45,942 nucleotides of DNA from Lachnospiraceae bacterium (GTDB lineage Bacteria; Bacillota; Clostridia; Lachnospirales; Lachnospiraceae): the NCBI GenBank assembly GCA_021771755.1, contig JAETOL010000021.1, forward strand, positions 1-45,942, in the 5' to 3' direction. Under the pieces are notes generated by a model that was not told where the DNA came from, searched no databases, and saw only the letters and a program-made list of their open reading frames with translations. Every line of letters starts with the position of its first letter. Positions within the stretch are counted from its first letter, which is position 1. This document shows, in pieces, positions 28,041 to 35,931 of the stretch. The position numbers and the translations under genes were made by a program.

Positions 28041-28373
28041 TTCGTACTTCCTTCCTGTTAAAAATATATTCGTACTTTGATCTTCCTGAATGTAGGAATA
28101 CAAAGGGGTTCCTAAATATAAGCCGATTGTGGAAATGGAATGGGAAAGGAAAAGAGGGGATTTATAAAAATTTTTGAATTTTTCCGTGATAGGAATTATC
28201 ACGCTGCGACTATTTTTAATAGGAGCCAATCTGCATATTTGAAAAATATGCCAGAACCGAGGGCATGGGGAGCGGAATCACCATCAAGTTTGCCGGGTAA
28301 GCAAAATCCACGAAGTGGGTTTTGAGTAACTCAGGCGAATCTTGCCCTTTATGTCAGAACTGAAATAAAGAGC

Positions 28374-28706
28374 ATTATTCGAGAAGTTTCATCATTAAAG
28401 AAATATCCTGAAAAGCACAGTTTATCGGCGGTTTCTGAAAACTTCTCGGATAATTACTCAACTGTCTAGACCATAGACACGATACGTTCCTTATGTTATT
28501 GACAATCATTCTGATAATTACGATAAAGAATTCCTTAATCAAAAAGAGGGTCTAATGCCCAGCAGCTTGCTGCGCAACAAACTAATGACGAACAAAGCGA
28601 GTCTTGGGCTGATACCCCGCAGCTCTGCTGCGGGGAGTTTTATTAGAAGCTATTAATAAACCGTATTTCTATAAGTTTTCTGGAATAATGAAACTTCTCG
28701 GATAAT
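28374..28706. repeat. Inverted pair of ~24-bp repeats plus a third copy (possible MITE or IS remnant)
   Basis: ATTATTCGAGAAGTTTCATC (from 28374) is nearly the reverse complement of GATGAAACTTCTCG-GATAAT-type sequence at about 28682-28706 (ATGAAACTTCTCGGATAAT). A third copy, in the latter orientation, is at about 28436-28455 (TGAAAACTTCTCGGATAAT). The outer pair encloses about 333 bp without a gene. No clear target duplication was seen. It could be a small non-autonomous insertion or a decayed one at the cargo boundary. Confidence 0.55.
28615..28641 (+). terminator. Terminator-like hairpin upstream of the radical SAM promoter
   Basis: CCCCGCAGC (28615-28623) and GCTGCGGGG (28627-28635) form a perfect 9-bp stem with a 3-base loop, followed by AG and four T residues. 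It would insulate the cargo from upstream transcription. No gene ends directly before it, so it may belong to a small RNA or to an inserted repeat; GCCCA at about 28556 and TGGGC at about 28604 could form an outer stem of the same structured block. Confidence 0.65.
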
Positions 28707-28808
28707 GCCCTTGCTATCCCCGAATTCGGTATAACCCTTTATCCCGAAGACTAGATATTTTTAAAATGAAAAAAGTAATAAATACTAATTTATTTTTCTT
28801 TATGTCCA

Positions 28809-28837
28809 AATACGCAGTTACAAGACCCTAATACGCA
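28809..28837 (+). promoter_or_regulatory. Direct repeat AATACGCA upstream of the RiPP promoter
   Basis: The 8-mer AATACGCA occurs at 28809-28816 and again at 28830-28837, 21 bp apart (two helical turns), ending 8 bases before the -35 box. This geometry fits tandem binding of an activator such as an OmpR-type response regulator. A candidate regulator is encoded at 34050-34715, but the link is inferred. Confidence 0.5.
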
Positions 28838-28844
28838 AAATCTA

Positions 28845-28873
28845 TTGAAATATAAATGCAAAGTATATATAAT
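28845..28873 (+). promoter_or_regulatory. Promoter of the RiPP operon
   Basis: -35 TTGAAA (28845-28850), 17-bp spacer, -10 TATAAT (28868-28873), followed by AGGAGG (28895-28900) and the GTG start at 28909. The predicted 5' leader is short, about 30 bases. Confidence 0.8.
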
Positions 28874-28908
28874 GCAAAAGACGTTTCGGATAGCAGGAGG
28901 AATGTAAA

Positions 28909-30453
28909 GTGAAAGAAAAGACTTTGGCATATAAAATTGAAGAATTGAAAAAAATGTTGCCAGACGGCAACCCAGTGGGGATAACATTTAAAACCCAAAA
29001 TGGATATTATTATTATGATACAGTAACCGGAAAAGTTTTAGCATGTCAAAAAGTAGAATATGAAATTATTGAGAAAATTTTGGCGGGAGAGTTAGAGAAA
29101 GTTTTATATACAAATGAATATAGTGAAGGTGTTTATGTAGAAGCTTTAGAACATATAATGGCAGCTATTCAAAATGAAAAAATACTTGCTCTTTCAAAAT
29201 TTTCTTTAATGGCACCATTTAATAATTATGAAGAGTTAATTAACCATCATCTGGAACAGATTACTTTGGAATTGACAGAAAAATGTAATTTGAGATGTGG
29301 ATATTGTATTTATAATGAGATGTGTGAGAAGAGTAGAGATTTTGGCGAGCGCGATATGACTCTGGAAATTGCATTGAAGGCAATAGACTATGCAAAGAGT
29401 CACTCTACAAAAACAAAGGAATTGTATGTGGGATATTATGGTGGAGAGCCTTTGATAAATTATGATACAATGATTCGCTCAATGAGATATGCAATGGAAA
29501 AAATAACTGATAGAAAGGTCTATTTTTCCTTTACAACAAATGCAGTATTATTAAATAAAAAAATGTGTCAAGAACTTAGCGAAATTCCCAATTTAAGTGT
29601 AACTGTTAGTTTGGATGGACCCAAGCAGTGGCATGATTTGTATAGAAAGAATCAGGGAGGGGAAGGAAGTTTTGATAGAACATTAGAGGGTGTTAAAAAT
29701 TTGGTAGAGGCATATGGACACGAGCGTGCTAAAGATTATATACTATTTAGCATGGTATATGCTCCGCCCTATTCTATGGAGAGATTGCAAGAGACACAGG
29801 AATTTTTTGAGAGTTTGTCATGGTTGCCGGAAGAATGTGTAAAACTCATTACATATCCGGATGAAGAAAGTATGGATACTATTTATAAATATCTACAAAA
29901 GGAAAATTTGTCGCATAAGTTAGATAAAATAAATACGGAGTATGATTTTTCTTTAGTAGAATTCAATCAGGCAAACTTGGAAAAGCAAAACAGATTTACT
30001 AAGAGGTTGGTAGAGGATTCTTATTTACATATAAGGAAGAGAACAGTTTTTGATGCTGTTATGGACTCTATAACAATGAATGGCTGTTGTGTTCCTGGTC
30101 AGCGTAAATTATACGTTACAGTAGATGGACAATTTAAAATTTGTGAAAGAGTAGGAGAGATTCCTAATATTGGAAGTTTGGAAAAGGGAATAGATATTGA
30201 GAAGGCAAAGCGTATATATATTGATGATTATGCTAAGCAATCTATGAAAACATGTGCGACTTGCTGGTACGCAAGATTATGTAAGATATGCTATTGCGGT
30301 TGCTATACCAAAGACAAATTGGATATGGAAAAGAAAACCATCATGTGTGAAGAATGTAAAAAAAGTTGTTTGAGAAGCTTGGCAGCATATTTTGAAATAT
30401 TGGAAAAAGATGAGCATGCCCTTGATTATTTGGATGATATGTCAATAAATTAG
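28909..30453 (+). CDS. Radical SAM/SPASM peptide maturase
   Basis: Predicted to use an iron-sulfur cluster and S-adenosylmethionine to install thioether or similar crosslinks in the Cys-rich precursor encoded downstream. The N-terminal ~110 residues are likely a peptide-recognition (RRE-like) region. The radical SAM motif is C126-x3-C130-x2-C133 (LTEKCNLRCGYCIYNEMCEK), followed by YYGGEPLINY, FSFTTNAVLLN and VSLDGPKQWHD, typical of SPASM peptide maturases. The C-terminal SPASM region is cysteine-rich: CCVPGQRKLYVTVDG, KICERVGEI, CATCWYARLCKICYCGCY and MCEECKKSCLRS. The start is GTG with AGGAGG 8 bases upstream. 514 aa is a usual length. Codon use is AT-rich, unlike the ICE backbone. The exact maturase subfamily (sactisynthase or ranthipeptide type) cannot be decided here. 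Confidence 0.92.
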   Translation: MKEKTLAYKIEELKKMLPDGNPVGITFKTQNGYYYYDTVTGKVLACQKVEYEIIEKILAGELEKVLYTNEYSEGVYVEALEHIMAAIQNEKILALSKFSLMAPFNNYEELINHHLEQITLELTEKCNLRCGYCIYNEMCEKSRDFGERDMTLEIALKAIDYAKSHSTKTKELYVGYYGGEPLINYDTMIRSMRYAMEKITDRKVYFSFTTNAVLLNKKMCQELSEIPNLSVTVSLDGPKQWHDLYRKNQGGEGSFDRTLEGVKNLVEAYGHERAKDYILFSMVYAPPYSMERLQETQEFFESLSWLPEECVKLITYPDEESMDTIYKYLQKENLSHKLDKINTEYDFSLVEFNQANLEKQNRFTKRLVEDSYLHIRKRTVFDAVMDSITMNGCCVPGQRKLYVTVDGQFKICERVGEIPNIGSLEKGIDIEKAKRIYIDDYAKQSMKTCATCWYARLCKICYCGCYTKDKLDMEKKTIMCEECKKSCLRSLAAYFEILEKDEHALDYLDDMSIN

Positions 30454-30468
30454 ACCGAGAAAATATAT

Positions 30469-31599
30469 ATGCGAAAGAATATAAAAATTTATCAAGAAAT
30501 CCAAGGTGGAAAAATTGCAAAAGTTAAACTTATTGTGTTATGTGGGTCTCAGCAGGAGAAGAAGAATGAAAATGGAGTTACTCATTTTTTGGAACATATG
30601 AATTTATACTTTGCTGAGAAGGAAGAATTTGCAATTAATATTCAAGGAACAACAGATTTTGAGTGTACACAGTATGAAATACAATGCAATAATGATTATA
30701 ACCAGGTGATAGAAACTTTAAAAAAAATGTATGCGATTATTAATGGTTCATTATTGATAGAGGATAATATGAAAGGTGTGAAAGAAGCGGTTATAAACGA
30801 GATTAAATTTCAAAGAAAAGCACCTTATTATCAAGAAAGAAATCGTATAATACGATATCTGTTACCACAGTATTGGGAAGATAAAATGCCAGTGGGAAAT
30901 GAAGATGTTATACGGAAACTGTCATTTGAACAGATAGTTGATTACCAAAACAAAAATTATAATGATATTGCAATTTGTGTCAGCAGTAATTTTAAGATAT
31001 ATAAAACTGCCGAAACTGATGGGACGATTCCGATACTAAGGGGTAGCTATAATAGAAAAGAAAAGAGTAGTTTGTTTTGGGAAATTGATGTTCATAAAAA
31101 AGAAAAAGTGATTTGTAATCTATATTTTGAAAGTCAAAAAAATTTTCAAAATACAATAGAATATTTGAAATATGAATTTATCAAGATGTATTTCTTTATA
31201 TTTTTTGATGAAGTTTTGGGAGATTTGTTGTTAGAGGCAAAGATGCCAGTATCAGAAGCAATACTTTATGAAAATGAGATTTTAGCAGATGTAGTCATTA
31301 TTGATTATGAATTTGTAACATTAAATACGGATATCTTATTTATAAAAAAAATGGTGTTAGTTGCTTTGGAACGTTTGGAGCAACAGAAGAAAAAAAATAT
31401 ATCTATTTCATCTAAAGCAGCAAATGAATTAAAACAAAAAATAAATAGCATCAACTTTGAGGAAAAATGTAAATTAAATTTTTTGTATGGGATAGATTTA
31501 GATTCTGGTATTGAAATTGAAAGACTTCAAAAAGAAATAGTATATGAGGAAATATGTGAAATTGCAAAAAAGTATAGAAGATTTCACATAGAAGATTAG
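30469..31599 (+). CDS. M16-type zinc peptidase-like protein
   Basis: Single-domain protein of 376 aa with the inverted zinc motif H39-F-L-E42-H43 (THFLEHMNLYF) of the M16 (insulinase/PqqF) family, and a downstream EAVINEIKF that fits the third metal ligand. Overall sequence is otherwise divergent (Lys/Ile-rich), as in the AlbE/AlbF peptidases of subtilosin clusters. It likely removes the leader from, or trims, the modified precursor; it might instead act as an immunity protein by cleaving the peptide. It starts 15 bases after the maturase stop, with only a weak GAGAA ribosome site, hence probably lower expression. M16 peptidases often work as pairs; only one is present here. Confidence 0.85.
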   Translation: MRKNIKIYQEIQGGKIAKVKLIVLCGSQQEKKNENGVTHFLEHMNLYFAEKEEFAINIQGTTDFECTQYEIQCNNDYNQVIETLKKMYAIINGSLLIEDNMKGVKEAVINEIKFQRKAPYYQERNRIIRYLLPQYWEDKMPVGNEDVIRKLSFEQIVDYQNKNYNDIAICVSSNFKIYKTAETDGTIPILRGSYNRKEKSSLFWEIDVHKKEKVICNLYFESQKNFQNTIEYLKYEFIKMYFFIFFDEVLGDLLLEAKMPVSEAILYENEILADVVIIDYEFVTLNTDILFIKKMVLVALERLEQQKKKNISISSKAANELKQKINSINFEEKCKLNFLYGIDLDSGIEIERLQKEIVYEEICEIAKKYRRFHIED

Positions 31600-31600
31600 T

Positions 31601-31626
31601 ATGTAAAGCATTATATGCTTTTACAT
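31601..31626 (+). other. Hairpin just upstream of the precursor gene
   Basis: ATGTAAAGCAT (31601-31611) pairs with ATGCTTTTACAT (31615-31626), an 11-bp stem with one bulged T and a 3-base loop. It lies two bases after the M16 stop and 12 bases before the precursor's AGGAGG. It has no T-run; a processing or mRNA 5'-stabilising element is likely. Confidence 0.65.
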
Positions 31627-31651
31627 AAATAAAAATTAGGAGGAATAAATC

Positions 31652-31834
31652 ATGTTAATCGCAAAAGAAGGTAGAAAAAGCATGGAAGCAAGAGCAAACT
31701 ATCTTGATCCAAGAGCTGGATGTGGTTGCGCTTCTTCTAAGGTAAAAACTGCGACAAGAGATTCTGTATGCGTATGTGGATGCACAAAGACAAGCAATAA
31801 AGCATCGACAAGAACAGCAGCAAAAAAGCATTAA
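31652..31834 (+). CDS. Cys-rich RiPP precursor peptide (60 aa)
   Basis: Short peptide that should be the substrate of the radical SAM enzyme. It has a perfect AGGAGG (31638-31643) before ATG 31652, the strongest ribosome site in the cluster. Residues 1-23 are a charged leader (MLIAKEGRKSMEARANYLDP then RAG). The core has five cysteines: C24 and C26 (GCGC), then C40, C42 and C44 (VCVCGC), 13 residues apart, rich in Ser/Thr/Ala/Lys, ending in a basic tail (TAAKKH). The two Cys groups joined by a Ser/Thr/Ala/Lys linker recall hairpin-forming sactipeptides such as ruminococcin C, but the CxCxC second group differs and the count is odd. Cross-link sites and leader cut are not predictable with certainty; a cut near RAG-CGC is plausible. 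Confidence 0.82.
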   Translation: MLIAKEGRKSMEARANYLDPRAGCGCASSKVKTATRDSVCVCGCTKTSNKASTRTAAKKH

Positions 31835-31856
31835 TGCATAAGTGTTGGCAGTGAAA

Positions 31857-31896
31857 CAAAGAATGGGGTATACAAATGTGTATACCCCATTCTTTG
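31857..31896 (+). other. 18-bp perfect hairpin between precursor and exporter genes
   Basis: Perfect inverted repeat with 18-base arms (31857-31874 and 31879-31896) and a 4-base AATG loop; the arm reads CAAAGAATGGGGTATACA. Followed by AGTGAGG, not a T-run. Positioned like the attenuators that keep bacteriocin precursor mRNA far above exporter mRNA; probably partial termination or protection from 3' exonucleases. Confidence 0.85.
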
Positions 31897-31910
31897 AGTG
31901 AGGATTAGAA

Positions 31911-33704
31911 ATGAGAAAAATTAGACATATAAGAAAATTTATAATTAATATTTTTAGTATAATTAAAATTATTTTAAAATCATCGCCAATAATAGTAACC
32001 AAGCTTTTTATATGTAATGTGTTGTTGGGGATAGTAACGTCACTTAATGTATATTTATGGAAATATCTTGTGGATTCTGCAACGTATTCATTAGAATATG
32101 GGAAAGTAGGAGAGGCATTTATCTGGTTAGGAGGCATTGGTGGATGTATAGAAACTATAAATTTATTTAATAGATTGAGTATTTATTATAGAGAAATTGC
32201 ACAAGAAAGCATGAACTGCTATATAAATGAAATGGTTATAGAGAAAGTAAATCAATTAGATATGTCATATTTTGATGATTCTAAAATTTATGATACGTTG
32301 GAGAAAGTTAGTAGTGAATCGGGAGCAAGATGTGTGAGTATTTTGGTAATGTTGGTAATGCTACTTCAATATTTTACAACGTTAATTGGAGTAACAGCAG
32401 TAATGGCATCATTAAGTGGTTCAATAGCTATTATGTTATGTTTGATTATGGTTCCAATTTTTTATGTAAGCATCAGCATCGCATATAAGCAGTATAAAAT
32501 ATACGTTACAAGAGTTCAAAATTTGAGAATGGTTGATTACCTTACTGATTTATGCTTAAAATATGAAAATATCAAAGAGTTAAAAATATACGGAGCAGCA
32601 TTATACTTAAAACAGAAGGTTTCTGATATTTATAAAAAGCATATTATAGAGGATAAAAAATATAAAAAGAGTTTTTTGTTTAAACTTACAAAAACAGATT
32701 TGGTACAGTCTATATGTTCTACAGGAATTAAAATTTTTGTATTATATAGAGCGATATTGGAGAAAAAAAGCATTGGGGATTTTACGATGTATATTTCGGC
32801 ATTAGATAATATGGAGAATTCAATTAATTCTATTTTGGATGCAATTTCTTCTTTGTATAGTGATAATTTGTATATAGAAAACCTCTTGGACTTATTAAAA
32901 ATGGAAGGTGGTTTAAAGGATGGAAAAAAAGATTTCTCTGTTGTGGACTTAAAAAAAATAGAATTTGAAAATGTATGGTTTCAATATCCACATAGTGATT
33001 CATTTGTCTTGAAAAATGTTTCTATAAAACTTGAGAGAGGTAAGTCATATGCGTTGGTAGGTCTTAATGGTTCTGGAAAGACTACTTTTATTAAATTACT
33101 TTTGAGATTATATGATCCACAAAGGGGTAAGATTTTGATTAATGGTATAGATATAAAAGAATACTCTATAGAGAGTTTATATAGAAACATTGGCGTGGTT
33201 TTTCAAGATTTTATTAAATATCCTTTGACAGTAAATGAAAATATAGGAATTGGGAATCTAAAAAGAATAGACGATTTTGAGAAAATACAATTTGCAGCAT
33301 ATATTTCAGGTGCAAATAAATTTATTCAAAGTCTACCAAATGAATATCAGACAATATTGGAAAAAGAATGGGAAGAAGGAAGCGAATTATCTGGTGGGCA
33401 ATGGCAGACGATAGCTATATCCAGAGCTATAATGAGAGATGTTTCCATATTGATAATGGATGAGCCATCTTCTGCGTTGGATCCACAAGCGGAATCGGAT
33501 ATATTAAAAAAAATGCAAGAAATGATGAATGGGAAAATGAGTCTTTTGATAACACATAGATTTTCTAATATGGGAATAGTTGATAAGATTTTTGTGATGC
33601 AAGAAGGGGAAATAACAGAATTTGGAACACATGAAGAACTCATGAGAACAAATGGAAAATACTATACATTATATAAACTACAAGCAGATGCATATAAGAG
33701 GTAA
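31911..33704 (+). CDS. ABC exporter with fused membrane and ATPase domains
   Basis: Half-transporter of 597 aa that probably dimerises to export the modified peptide. The N-terminal ~320 residues have about six membrane helices (LFICNVLLGIVTSLNVYL, VSILVMLVMLLQYFTTLIG, GSIAIMLCLIMVPIFYVSI). The ATPase has Walker A GLNGSGKTT (from residue 384), Q-loop VFQD, signature LSGGQ (about 493), Walker B LIMDEPSSALD and the H-loop THR. There is no N-terminal C39 peptidase domain, so leader removal must be done by another protein, fitting the M16 peptidase two genes upstream. AT-rich codon use matches the maturase. GAGGA precedes the ATG. Confidence 0.92.
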   Translation: MRKIRHIRKFIINIFSIIKIILKSSPIIVTKLFICNVLLGIVTSLNVYLWKYLVDSATYSLEYGKVGEAFIWLGGIGGCIETINLFNRLSIYYREIAQESMNCYINEMVIEKVNQLDMSYFDDSKIYDTLEKVSSESGARCVSILVMLVMLLQYFTTLIGVTAVMASLSGSIAIMLCLIMVPIFYVSISIAYKQYKIYVTRVQNLRMVDYLTDLCLKYENIKELKIYGAALYLKQKVSDIYKKHIIEDKKYKKSFLFKLTKTDLVQSICSTGIKIFVLYRAILEKKSIGDFTMYISALDNMENSINSILDAISSLYSDNLYIENLLDLLKMEGGLKDGKKDFSVVDLKKIEFENVWFQYPHSDSFVLKNVSIKLERGKSYALVGLNGSGKTTFIKLLLRLYDPQRGKILINGIDIKEYSIESLYRNIGVVFQDFIKYPLTVNENIGIGNLKRIDDFEKIQFAAYISGANKFIQSLPNEYQTILEKEWEEGSELSGGQWQTIAISRAIMRDVSILIMDEPSSALDPQAESDILKKMQEMMNGKMSLLITHRFSNMGIVDKIFVMQEGEITEFGTHEELMRTNGKYYTLYKLQADAYKR

Positions 33705-34049
33705 CATTATTGGTTAGGATATATAATAAAGTGGAACACTTGATACTGAGGAGAGGTTCGCTGTAATTCATCTTAAAAATTATTAACATAAGTAATGCAG
33801 TGTTCTATTAAATTTTTGAATCAAAGAGATTATTATATCTTTTCATATATTCATGTTTGTGCTATTCTTAGTGATAAAGAGATATATTCTATGAAGAAAG
33901 TGATTGTTTATCAGGAAATCGTCTGGTACACAGTAATTGTAAAGATAACACTTGGTAAAGGAGAAATTCTTTTTGTTGTTATCAGATATAAAAACCTATT
34001 AACATATAGCTATATTGGCTGCATTATGATTGTACTGGGAGAAAAAGGC
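33705..34049. other. Gene-free stretch before the two-component system
   Basis: About 345 AT-rich bases. An open frame runs through part of it into the response regulator, but the translated sequence (hydrophobic, Ile/Tyr-rich) has no family features and the regulator's natural start is 34050. It likely carries the promoter of the two-component genes; I could not assign convincing boxes. Confidence 0.6.
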
Positions 34050-34715
34050 ATGGAGAAAATATTAGTGGTAGAAGATGATTACAAAACGAATGAAGCGGTT
34101 GTGGAATATTTGAACAGCTTAGGTTATCAGACGCTTGGCGTTCATGATGGAGAGCAGGCATATCAGTTTATCAAAGAGAAAAGCTGTGATCTAATCATTT
34201 TAGACATTATGCTTCCGAAAATTTCGGGGGTTATGCTGCTTGGGAAGATTCGGGAATTCACAGACGTTCCAGTTTTAATGCTTACTGCGATTAGTGATGA
34301 GTCTATGCAGGTATTAAGCTTTGACGGGGATGCCGACGACTATATGACAAAGCCGTTTTCTATGCTTGTACTTGGTCGCAGAGTTCATGCTTTGTTAAAG
34401 AGAAGCAGGCGGAATGAGAAAAAAAGCAATATCCTTCAATTAGAAAATGCAATGATTGATTTTGATGCCTGTCAAAGCCGGGTCAACGGAGAGCCGTGTG
34501 AACTGACAGTTAAAGAATATGAACTGCTCAGATTATTTGCCGAAAATCGGGGGATTGTCCTGACGAGAGAGAAGATGGTAGAAGCGATTTGGGGATGTGA
34601 TGCAGACATCCTGGACCGAACGATAGATACATATGTGAAAAATATCCGAAAAAAATTGCAACTTACTTGTATTACAACGATAAAGGGGCTGGGTTACCGT
34701 CTGGAAACGGAGTAA
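34050..34715 (+). CDS. OmpR/PhoB-family response regulator (VanR/NisR-like)
   Basis: 221-aa regulator that would switch on target promoters when phosphorylated by the kinase encoded next. The receiver domain has the acidic pair E8-D9-D10 (VVEDDY), phosphoacceptor Asp52 (LIILDIMLPK), the LTA switch (MLTAISDE) and the conserved Lys (DDYMTKPF). The winged-helix domain ends KNIRKKLQ...TIKGLGYRLE. The reading frame is open further upstream but ATG 34050 fits the family's N-terminus (MEKILVVEDD) and follows GGGAG. The kinase starts 4 bases after its stop. Base composition is less AT-rich than the RiPP genes, so it may have a different history. Confidence 0.93.
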   Translation: MEKILVVEDDYKTNEAVVEYLNSLGYQTLGVHDGEQAYQFIKEKSCDLIILDIMLPKISGVMLLGKIREFTDVPVLMLTAISDESMQVLSFDGDADDYMTKPFSMLVLGRRVHALLKRSRRNEKKSNILQLENAMIDFDACQSRVNGEPCELTVKEYELLRLFAENRGIVLTREKMVEAIWGCDADILDRTIDTYVKNIRKKLQLTCITTIKGLGYRLETE

Positions 34716-34719
34716 AGAT

Positions 34720-35847
34720 ATGAAAAAATCTAGTATTTTCAAGAGAACTTTTTGTTATTCTTTTCTAATTATGCTGCTAGTTATACTGGTTGCACATGGA
34801 TTGATTTGGCTCATTGTGCCAAGAGTCTGTATTGTTACAGAAGAAAGTTCAACAGAATACATGATGGTTGTCGGAGCTGAATTTGATACAGAAGAAATAA
34901 TCGAACTATCTTTACTTAAGGGATTGATATTTTCATTTGTTTGCTGCTCTTTGTTTGTATTTATTGTTTCCTATTACTGGGCCAGAATCACGGTAAAACC
35001 AATTAAAGAAATGGTCGGCATCACAAAGAAAATGGCGTCCCTCGAACCGGACGCAGCATGTGATATTCGGACAAATGATGAATTTGAACAGCTGAGTGAT
35101 AATCTGAATTCACTTTATAAAAAATTGTTTTATACAATCGAGCAACTACGGCAACAGATAGAAACTACAGCAGAGGCAGAAAAAACGAAAATTGATTTTT
35201 TATATGCCGCGTCACATGAATTAAAAACGCCAATTACCGCATGTAACGCGATATTGGAAAATATGATTTTGAAAGTGGGTAAATATAATGACTATGACAG
35301 ATATTTGCCAGAATGTAAAGCAATGCTGGAAGAGTTATATCTGATGATACAGAATATTTTAGAGACGAATCGGTTGAATAATGGTTTGAACATCATCCAT
35401 AAGAAAAAATATAAGATCAAAGAGCTGTTAGAAGATATGATTATTCCATTTGAAATGATCGCTAAGGCGAAAGGCGTTAACCTTTCCGTCAGTCTTACCG
35501 GAGAGGATATGATTAAGACGGACAGGGATCTGTTAAAAAAGGCGTTATCGAATATTTTGATGAATGCTGTTGTATATACAGAGAAAGGGAAAAAAGTTGA
35601 TATCAGCTATAGAGATCATAAGCTGGTTATATCCAACGAAGGACAAATTATCGAAGGGGAATCGTTAAAAGAAATCTTTGAACCATTCAGCAGATTGGAG
35701 AAGAGCCATTCTAAAGCGTACGGCGGCAGCGGCTTAGGTTTATATATTGTACATACTATTTTTACTGCGCTGAACATGGAGTACACGTTTGGGAAAGATG
35801 AACATAAGCCGCAAATGAATTTTGTGATAAATTTCAGCGGGGATTAA
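34720..35847 (+). CDS. Sensor histidine kinase
   Basis: 375-aa membrane kinase. Two membrane helices (about 12-33 and 65-86) flank a short extracytoplasmic loop of ~30 residues (VPRVCIVTEESSTEYMMVVG). Then a HAMP region (ARITVKPIKEMVGI), HisKA with His166 (ASHELKTPITAC), and the ATPase domain with N box ILMNAVVYTEKG and GSGLGLYIV. The small external loop resembles kinases that sense cell-envelope stress or peptide antibiotics via the membrane or a partner ABC transporter. It is followed by an FtsX-type permease and ATPase, the arrangement seen in peptide-detoxification modules. The ligand is unknown; the peptide from the upstream cluster is one candidate (inference). Confidence 0.93.
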   Translation: MKKSSIFKRTFCYSFLIMLLVILVAHGLIWLIVPRVCIVTEESSTEYMMVVGAEFDTEEIIELSLLKGLIFSFVCCSLFVFIVSYYWARITVKPIKEMVGITKKMASLEPDAACDIRTNDEFEQLSDNLNSLYKKLFYTIEQLRQQIETTAEAEKTKIDFLYAASHELKTPITACNAILENMILKVGKYNDYDRYLPECKAMLEELYLMIQNILETNRLNNGLNIIHKKKYKIKELLEDMIIPFEMIAKAKGVNLSVSLTGEDMIKTDRDLLKKALSNILMNAVVYTEKGKKVDISYRDHKLVISNEGQIIEGESLKEIFEPFSRLEKSHSKAYGGSGLGLYIVHTIFTALNMEYTFGKDEHKPQMNFVINFSGD

Positions 35848-35931
35848 AATTCCATAGTAATTTCATATTGATTTTATAATGCTTCCATATAGGTTTGATA
35901 AAATAGATCAAAATTATATGGAGGTTTTTTT

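Larger units (their letters stand above)
28041..28808. other. Long non-coding region with possible oriT
   Basis: No convincing gene in about 770 bp between the mobC and radical SAM starts. It holds small dyads: TTCCT...AGGAA just upstream of mobC (about 28083-28098), AAAATCCAC...GTGGGTTTT (about 28306-28326), and a structured block 28556-28641. By analogy to related elements oriT should lie here, next to mobC; the exact nick site cannot be read from sequence alone. Confidence 0.5.

Noticed and set aside
33795..34049. N-terminal extension of the response regulator by 85 residues
   Set aside because: Translated sequence is Ile/Tyr-rich without domain features, and ATG 34050 gives the canonical receiver start with a ribosome site.
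35848..35931. Regulator-binding repeats TTCCATA before the permease gene
   Set aside because: Two TTCCATA copies about 33 bp apart exist, but the surrounding AT-rich sequence gives no clear promoter boxes and no match to the repeats at 28809, so a site is not claimed.
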